NCBI GenBank assembly: GCA_905221605.1 | Contig: CAJNDS010002524.1 | Span: 1-64,000, forward strand | Source of the DNA: Symbiodinium natans | Taxonomy: Eukaryota > Sar > Dinophyceae > Suessiales > Symbiodiniaceae | Length of the DNA: 64,000 bases | Direction of reading: 5' to 3' | In this document: piece by piece, positions 59,285 to 64,000 of the stretch | How the letters are laid out: the number at the start of each line of letters is the position of its first letter | Position numbering within the stretch: the stretch's first letter is position 1 | Program-made: the position numbers and the translations under genes | Notes under the pieces: generated by a model | What the model was told of the DNA's origin: nothing | The model's database searches: none | What the model saw: only the letters and a program-made list of their open reading frames with translations

Positions 59285-59609
59285 AAATAAGGACCCCCCC
59301 AAAAAAAGGTACAGCACCCCTAATTTCGGAAACCCCATTTAGGGCTTTAGATCAAGGGGCGCCCTACTCGCACGGACGTACCCCTAAGAGGTTCCCCTTT
59401 TTTTCCCTCCTAATCTGGCCAGTATATTCCCGTAGAGGATCTTTAAGTGGACAGGTTCCCCAAACACTAGGACCTTAGGGTCCCGAGGTAGAGTCCCGTG
59501 ATTTGGAGGGTTCGAGGTGGTGTTTAGGGTTTGGGGTTCCAGGTTGATAGGCTTTGGGGCGTTGGGAGCCTAGTAGTAGCTGAGGGTGCCCTTGAGATCA
59601 TTGTGTGGC

Positions 59610-59815
59610 CCTACAAGCCCTAAACCCTAAAATCCTCAAACCCCAAACCCTAAAGCCCCAACCCCTAAAACCCTAAAACCCAAAAACCCTAAAACCCTAA
59701 AACCCTAAAACCCTAAAACCCTAAAACCCTAAAACCCTAAAACCCTAAAACCCTAAAACCCTAAAACCCTAAAACCCTAAACCCCTAAAACCCTAAAACC
59801 CGAAAACCCTAAACC
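59610..59815. repeat. CCCTAAAA (8-mer) variant array
   Basis: About nineteen CCCTAAAA units (TTTTAGGG on the other strand) dominate 59672-59780. This 8-mer is the telomere repeat of Chlamydomonas; here it is a local variant among 7-mers. Confidence 0.95.
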
Positions 59816-59818
59816 CGC

Positions 59819-59925
59819 ACGTCGCTGCTGGATGCCGGCAGCCCAGGCAATTGCGAGATGACCTCATCTCGCGAATCCGCCTGGCTCGTCACTTGCACCT
59901 GGGATCATAGTCTCCTTGGGAGCTT
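59819..59925 (+). CDS. Candidate exon before element E3
   Basis: Frame TSLLDAGSPGNCEMTSSRES then AWLVTCTWDHSLLGSL. It may be an upstream exon of the GTPase-like gene. Confidence 0.4.
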
Positions 59926-60036
59926 AACCCAGAGTAGGCCCTTATTTCCCCTTTTTTGTTGGGTTTGGGTTTCCTTTTAAACCCCTTTAAGCCAAAAAAG
60001 GGCACCCTGTTTATTCCCAGGTTACTCCTGGGTCTA
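59926..60036. mobile_element. Inverted-repeat element E3
   Basis: CCAGAGTAGGCCCTTATTTC and the right arm GGTTACTCCTGGGTCTAG, family E. Confidence 0.75.
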
Positions 60037-60195
60037 GGCTATCTTTTTTGTTTGTACAAGGTTCAAGGGAACATTTACGATATCATTCGGTATTAAGGTT
60101 CTAAGGACAGGAGGGTCTACATAGGGTCCGGAGCACGGGGAAGCTGTGAAAACTCACAGTGGCCCTTCAAAGATTAAGGCACGACTCCTGCTTGC

Positions 60196-60256
60196 ACGTG
60201 CAGCTGCCCGTGGCGGGTTTCGATCAGAATCGCTTCAAGAACTTGATCCTTGAACC
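60196..60256 (+). CDS. GTPase-like gene, upstream exon
   Basis: Frame QLPVAGFDQNRFKNLILEP ending AACC|GTAAAG. Splicing 60257-60392 (GT...AG, 136 bases) joins it in phase to MWHLESQLRE. The earliest confidently linked exon of this gene. Confidence 0.6.
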
Positions 60257-60392
60257 GTAAAGGCTTGTTTTGTGGTTCATAAACCTTTTTTTGGGAGTTA
60301 TAGGAGTATAGGGTATACGATCATAGATCATAGACCTTATATAATAGCAGTTATAGTAGTATAAGGTACATGATCCCCCAATTTTCCCCAAG

Positions 60393-60986
60393 GATGTGGC
60401 ACCTCGAATCGCAGCTGCGCGAGATTCTGGACTTCGCAGACAAGCACCAGAGGCAGCACACCTTCACCGAAAGAATGCAGCGGCTGGCACGGAAGCTGAA
60501 GGAGGTGGTCTCCAAAGGCCTACACTTCAGCTACCATGTTTTCCAGCCCCGGCAGACTGATGGGGGCTTCGCCCCCAGCGCTTTCCTTCAGAGCCCTGAG
60601 GAGCAAGGCTTTCGTCGCACGGTGTTCGGTCGACTGCTGACCGAGTTCCTGAACGACGCCTGCGTCCGTGAAGCCCTGGACCTGCCACATCTACAAGTCG
60701 CCAAGCCATATTTTCCCGTGTTGGAGAGTAGCTTCCAGGCCTTGGAAATGCGCGTACCACATGCGCCCCATACGCCAGACACGCCACACATGCCGTTGCT
60801 GGACTCAAGCTGCTCTGCCGCCGGTGCTCCGTCCTCGGTAGTCTCAGCAGAGGACGTTTTAGTGCTAAGCGCGAGCCCTTCGGCGGACCCGCATGCACCT
60901 CTGGGCAGCGAGGCTGGCCATTGCCAGCACCTGCGCCTCTGCGTGGAGGATGGAGGCCTTGCAGACACGAAAGTCTGCGGTTTAGG
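60393..60986 (+). CDS. GTPase-like gene, long helical exon
   Basis: About 198 codons open, beginning MWHLESQLREILDFADKHQR, with GFRRTVFGRLLTEFLNDACV and a Pro/His/Ser-rich linker near residues 130-170, ending LADTKVCGL. The AG acceptor is at 60391-60392. The exon ends at the AG|GT of the A7 target duplication, so A7 is spliced as a GT...AG intron (60987-61218) in phase. Family unknown; the N-terminal helices precede a nucleotide-binding domain further on. Confidence 0.75.
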
Positions 60987-60990
60987 TTCC

Positions 60991-61216
60991 TTGGTAGCCC
61001 AGTGGTACCCTTTACCCCTTTGTGTTGCTCTTACTGTCCCCTTTAAAGTAACCAACCCCAAAAAGGGTGCCCTGATTATAATATGGTTACAAGGAGGGGC
61101 CCCTTTACCATACTAGCTAAGGGACTTATCACTTAAGTTAGACTCCTTATAACCCAATTTAGGGCTCTTATAACTCTACTTATAACTCGGGGGCCCCTCC
61201 TTGTACTGGGCTACCC
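60991..61216. mobile_element. Element A7 (carries nested Y1), acting as intron
   Basis: TTGGTAGCCCAGTGGTACCC to TACTGGGCTACCC; flanked by AGGTTCC at 60984-60990 and 61217-61223. The duplication supplies AG|GT at both ends. Y1 sits inside at 61090-61203. Confidence 0.9.
61090..61203. mobile_element. Inverted-repeat element Y1, nested in A7
   Basis: CAAGGAGGGGCCCC and GGGGCCCCTCCTTG perfect termini, flanked by TA (61088-61089, 61204-61205). Insertion interrupts the GGTTACTGGGCTACC arm of A7. TA duplication is typical of Tc1/mariner-type transposition. Confidence 0.9.
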
Positions 61217-61218
61217 AG

Positions 61219-61309
61219 GTTCCGAGCAGATGCACAAAGTGGCACTGCACATCGGCCGACTCCTGACAGCCCTCTCGGCGATGAGCCGATGCTGCTGCTT
61301 CTTCTCCAG
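61219..61309 (+). CDS. GTPase-like gene, exon
   Basis: Continues in phase: GSEQMHKVALHIGRLLTALS then AMSRCCCFFS. Ending at CTCCAG|GCAGG gives a GC donor that joins in phase to the exon at 61531; otherwise the exon extends to about 61329. Confidence 0.65.
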
Positions 61310-61324
61310 GCAGGCCGACATGCT

Positions 61325-61528
61325 CCTTGGTAGCCCAGGGTTTAGGGTTTAGGGTTTAGGGTTAGGGTTTAGGGTTTAGGGCTTAGGGTTTAGGGTTTTG
61401 GGTTTTGGGTTTTGGGTTTTGGGTTTAGGGAGCTAGGTCGCCCAGTGGTACCCTTTACCCTTTTTTTAGGTTCTGGGTTCCCTTATACAGCAACCAACCC
61501 TTATTCTAAGATGGTTACTGGGCTACTC
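61325..61528. mobile_element. Element A8 with a telomeric insertion
   Basis: Starts TTGGTAGCCCAG, then TTTAGGG/TTTTGGG repeats to 61425, then TAGGTCGCCCAGTGGTACCC and the family A interior, ending ACTGGGCTACTCAG. GCCCAG occurs on both sides of the telomeric patch, as if duplicated on insertion. Confidence 0.75.
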
Positions 61529-61530
61529 AG

Positions 61531-61678
61531 GTTCACAGGGTTTGGGAGGCTCTTCCTGACGGATGCGAGCGTGAAGGGCATGTTCGACAACTTCCTGGAC
61601 CTGCTGCGCAGCAGCTCGAAAAGTGCCAGCGCCGAGCTTGCGGCGCTCACGGCTGCAGCCGAGCTGGCTTACAACAAG
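61531..61678 (+). CDS. GTPase-like gene, exon
   Basis: FTGFGRLFLTDASVKGMFDN, then FLDLLRSSSKSASAELAALT and AAAELAYNK. Acceptor CTACTCAG, donor ACAAG|GTGAAA. Helical. Confidence 0.75.
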
Positions 61679-61694
61679 GTGAAAGGTTGCTTTT

Positions 61695-61820
61695 TTAAAG
61701 GATGAGGGGACTTCGTAAGTAGGGTGATCATTATCGGGCAGCTATAGATGCAAGTACTTATAATTTAACCCAATTAGGGTACTTATAGCCCTACTTCCTA
61801 AGGTCCCATGATCCTGAAAG
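61695..61820. mobile_element. Inverted-repeat element B3 in intron
   Basis: AAAGGATGAGGGGACTTCGT and AGGTCCCATGATCCTGAAAG, family B. Lies at the 5' part of intron 61679-62113. Confidence 0.75.
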
Positions 61821-62113
61821 TGCCAATCTCGTTCTACAGTAGTTAGCCAGTAGCTAGCCTTGCAAGCTCTTCTCTCCTTTGTCCTTTGTTTACAAACATA
61901 CCGACTGCCTCTCTTACAGTACCCTCCGCACAGGTGACAGTCAATGCGTCGAGGCCTCCACGAGGTCATCAGTCAACCTGGGTCCAGAACTACCAGTTTC
62001 TTACTAGCTGAGTCAGTACACTTTACACTTTTTAGGATACCATAACCCCTATAGAACTGAAAATGCACACTATTTTGGGGGGCTTATGAACTCAGCAACC
62101 AAGGTTTGCTCAG

Positions 62114-62229
62114 GCGCACCTACAAGCGGGCGCAGCGGCCCTCTTGGAGGTGAGCGACTTAGAGCAGGAAGTCCGGCAGGAGCTCGAGAGCCTGAGCTAC
62201 TTGGAAGTCGCGCCGCAGCCGAGATTCAG
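62114..62229 (+). CDS. GTPase-like gene, coiled-coil exon
   Basis: AHLQAGAAALLEVSDLEQEV then RQELESLSYLEVAPQPRF, joining in phase after AYNK. Acceptor GCTCAG, donor TTCAG|GTGG entering a TTTAGGG tract. Confidence 0.7.
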
Positions 62230-62338
62230 GTGGTTTAGGGTTTAGGGTTTAGTGTTTAGGGTTTAGGGTCTAGTGTTTAGGGTTCAGGGTTATTTTCTGA
62301 TGTTTAACCCGAATTCCTTCACACAGTGACCTTATAAG

Positions 62339-62604
62339 GGTGGGGAGCCTGAGGTACAGGAGATGCAGAACACGGCCCACTTCGTGCAAGCTTTGTGGAA
62401 CCAGTCCCTCAAAGACTTCCATGGCTGGCGCGACTTCCAGCCCCAGATCGTCGGCGCCCCTGCGCAGGAGACGCTTGTGAAAGCTCGTGCAAGCAGCAAC
62501 TTGTCCTCGGCCTTGCTTGAGCTCCGCCATGACTTGTCAGATTGCAACAGCCCCTCCCCAACCCCCCACCCCTCCCAAAAAAGAGAGGCACTCGAAGCCA
62601 AACG
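62339..62604 (+). CDS. GTPase-like gene, exon
   Basis: QEMQNTAHFVQALWNQSLKD, FHGWRDFQPQIVGAPAQETL, ASSNLSSALLELRHDLSD. Phase with the previous exon is unresolved, so a micro-exon or unusual junction may be missing. A GTAAAC donor lies at the 3' end. Confidence 0.65.
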
Positions 62605-62690
62605 CATGTAAACCCCCTAAACCCTAAACCCGAAACCCTAAACCCTAAACCCTAAACCCCAAACCCTAAACCCAAAACCCTAACCCGCAG

Positions 62691-62798
62691 CCCAAATCCC
62701 TGAACTTCGCGAAATCGATTCACTGCGCGGAAACCCGCAGGCTGCGTTGCGATCTGGGCTGGTCGAGGACCCGCCGGCGGACTGGGCCTCAGGGGTTT
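62691..62798 (+). CDS. GTPase-like gene, exon
   Basis: After ACCCGCAG: IPELREIDSLRGNPQAALRS then GLVEDPPADWAS. Element Y2 follows directly. Confidence 0.65.
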
Positions 62799-62800
62799 TA

Positions 62801-62920
62801 CAAGGAGGGGCCCCTTTGCTATACCAACTATAATTAAAGGACTTATAACCTAAGTTAGGCTCCTTATAACCCAATTTAGGGCTCTTATAACTCTACTTAT
62901 AACTAGGGGGCCCCTCCTTG
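62801..62920. mobile_element. Inverted-repeat element Y2
   Basis: CAAGGAGGGGCCCC to GGGGCCCCTCCTTG with TA on both sides (62799-62800, 62921-62922). Nearly identical to Y1, so recent movement is likely. Confidence 0.9.
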
Positions 62921-63256
62921 TACAGTTTGAAAATAATTTCATACACTTACGAACAGGACGTGTACCTCAAATTTTGGTACATAATCAGGTACACAATTGA
63001 CTAGTATGATTTTTTGTTTCAAGATTTAGGCTTCGGGGTTGAAGGGTTGAATGTTTCGGGTTCAGGGTTTAGGGTTAAGACGATTCGGTCTCAGATGGTT
63101 TAGGGATGTAGGGTTTAGTCGGGTCTCAGGCGGGTGAGGGGCCGAAAGCCAGCGCATCCTGAATTCTAAACCCTAACAGACCACACTGTGGGGGCCTCCT
63201 TTAATCAGTCGAGCTGGGGCCTAGCTACCTGATGAAACACAGACAAACTTCTCAAG

Positions 63257-63448
63257 CTGCGGGGTGATTGAAAGCCCCGTGACTGAGGCCAGGAACATCA
63301 TGACCATCGAGGACTTCATCCACGAGTCGCGGCCCCTTGCCCAACGAGCCTACTCGCAACTCGCAGACTCGACGCGCGAGTCCAACCCCAACTTGGAGCC
63401 GAAGTTCGACCGGCGGAAGATTAACATCGCAGTGGTCGGGCAGCTGAA
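63257..63448 (+). CDS. GTPase-like gene, exon with first half of P-loop
   Basis: MTIEDFIHESRPLAQRAYSQ, then EPKFDRRKINIAVVGQLK. The I-N-I-A-V-V-G strand is the beta-1/P-loop start of a GTPase. The exon ends at a GAA duplication where element L2 begins. Confidence 0.75.
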
Positions 63449-63553
63449 ACCTAGTAGTAGAGTAGGTAACCTTTAACCTTTTTGGGGGTTATAGGGTTTA
63501 GGGTTTAGGTTTTAGGGTTTAGGGTTTAGGGAGGTTGCTGGACAACTAAGGAA
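63449..63553. mobile_element. Element L2 inside the P-loop, carrying telomeric repeats
   Basis: CCTAGTAGTAGAGTAGGTAA to GCTGGACAACTAAGG, as in L1, but most of the interior is replaced by TTTAGGG units (63490-63530). GAA at 63446-63448 and 63551-63553. 105 bases. Confidence 0.85.
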
Positions 63554-63677
63554 GGCATGCAAGACGAGCCTGCTGAACATGCTCCTCATGAGCGAGCAGC
63601 CAGGCGTAAGGCTCAGGCAGCCTTTCAACCTGCTGCCTGTGGGCAACAATTCGAAGACCCACAGCTTGTGGCTATAT
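63554..63677 (+). CDS. GTPase-like gene, exon with second half of P-loop
   Basis: ACKTSLLNMLLMSEQPGVRL, then QPFNLLPVGNNSKTHSLWLY. Joined to the previous exon, the loop reads GQLKACKTSLLN: G-x4-C-K-T, where the family has G-x4-G-K-S/T. The L-P-V-G...S-K-T segment resembles the switch-I region of dynamin/IRG-like GTPases. The Cys for Gly is unusual, or the junction is slightly different. Confidence 0.7.
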
Positions 63678-63771
63678 CCCCCTTGGGAATTATTTTTTTA
63701 TTTTTGTTCATAAAAAACCCAAGAGGATATTAAACGTAATATATGTTTGATAAGGTTCTAAGGGGGAGTAG
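63678..63771. mobile_element. Inverted-repeat element AA in intron
   Basis: CCCCCTTGGGAATTA at the left and AAGGTTCTAAGGGGG at the right, then AGTAG. Single copy; the AG at 63770-63771 suits the next exon. Confidence 0.6.
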
Positions 63772-63928
63772 AGGTGGCGCATCTCAGCCAACGACCGGAA
63801 TGTCATCTCCGCAAGTGTCCGAAACAAGGCAGGGCAGAACTTGAGATCGGGGGCCGAACCCCCCCTGGACCTGGATGCACTGAGGAACATGCTGCCAGAC
63901 CTCCAGAAGCTAGGCTTAGCTGAAAGAG
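63772..63928 (+). CDS. GTPase-like gene, last exon in the window
   Basis: RWRISANDRNVISASVRNKA, NLRSGAEPPLDLDALRNMLP, DLQKLGLAE, then a TTTAGGG tract. The frame is closed by a TAG just upstream, so the start after GTAG is well placed. The gene continues beyond the window. Confidence 0.7.
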
Positions 63929-63980
63929 GGTTTAGGGTTTAGGGTTTAGGGTTTAGGGTTTAGGGTTTAGGGTTTAGGGG
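63926..63980. repeat. TTTAGGG array
   Basis: Eight units at the start of the next intron of the GTPase-like gene. Confidence 0.95.
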
Positions 63981-64000
63981 CTGAGAAAACACCACCCACC

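Overview
This window looks like nuclear DNA of a dinoflagellate or a close alveolate relative. The reasons are interspersed plant/alveolate-type telomeric repeats (TTTAGGG/CCCTAAA) throughout, short exons in long gene fields, GT, GC and apparently GA intron donors, and many introns made of small inverted-repeat elements flanked by target-site duplications. Introns of that last kind are reported from dinoflagellates, notably the parasite Amoebophrya. I cannot name the species. I see no rRNA, tRNA, CRISPR, prokaryotic operon, transposase or reverse transcriptase.

Architecture: coding-looking islands of about 50-250 bases are separated by (i) tracts of TTTAGGG or CCCTAAA and degenerate variants, and (ii) at least twenty families of non-autonomous inverted-repeat elements of about 90-200 bp. 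I label these A to Z and AA. Removing an element plus one copy of its flanking duplication keeps or restores an open reading frame in several places (A1, A7, E1, E2, F1, F4, I4, L2). This is the central observation: the elements behave as introns (introners) and the telomere-like tracts fill most remaining introns.

Layout. 1-4.3 kb: exons including two SET-domain pieces (+). 4.3-6.1 kb: telomeric arrays and minisatellites. 6.3-13.3 kb: many short + exons. 13.3-20.5 kb: + exons, some Pro/Glu/Lys-rich, among poly-G, CT-rich, (TAC)n and GAAA-rich tracts. 20.8-24.2 kb: single ankyrin-repeat exons (+). 24.7-31.3 kb: many short + exons. 31.3-33.1 kb: the best minus-strand gene, whose exons are separated by five different elements and one telomeric tract. 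37.6-41.8 kb: exons encoding hydrophobic helices of a multi-pass membrane protein (+), with a leucine-rich exon. 41.9-59.9 kb: scattered + exons, an Asp-rich trinucleotide region and further ankyrin exons (55.7-56.7 kb). 60.2-63.9 kb: the clearest gene, a multi-exon P-loop GTPase-like protein (+), with elements A, Y, B, L and AA in its introns.

Limits: most exons are inferred from open frame, amino-acid pattern and plausible splice ends. GC-rich exons are often open on both strands, so isolated islands have uncertain strand and edges. Gene boundaries, promoters, start codons and polyadenylation sites could not be assigned. Element coordinates are read by eye and may be off by several bases, except where duplications are quoted.
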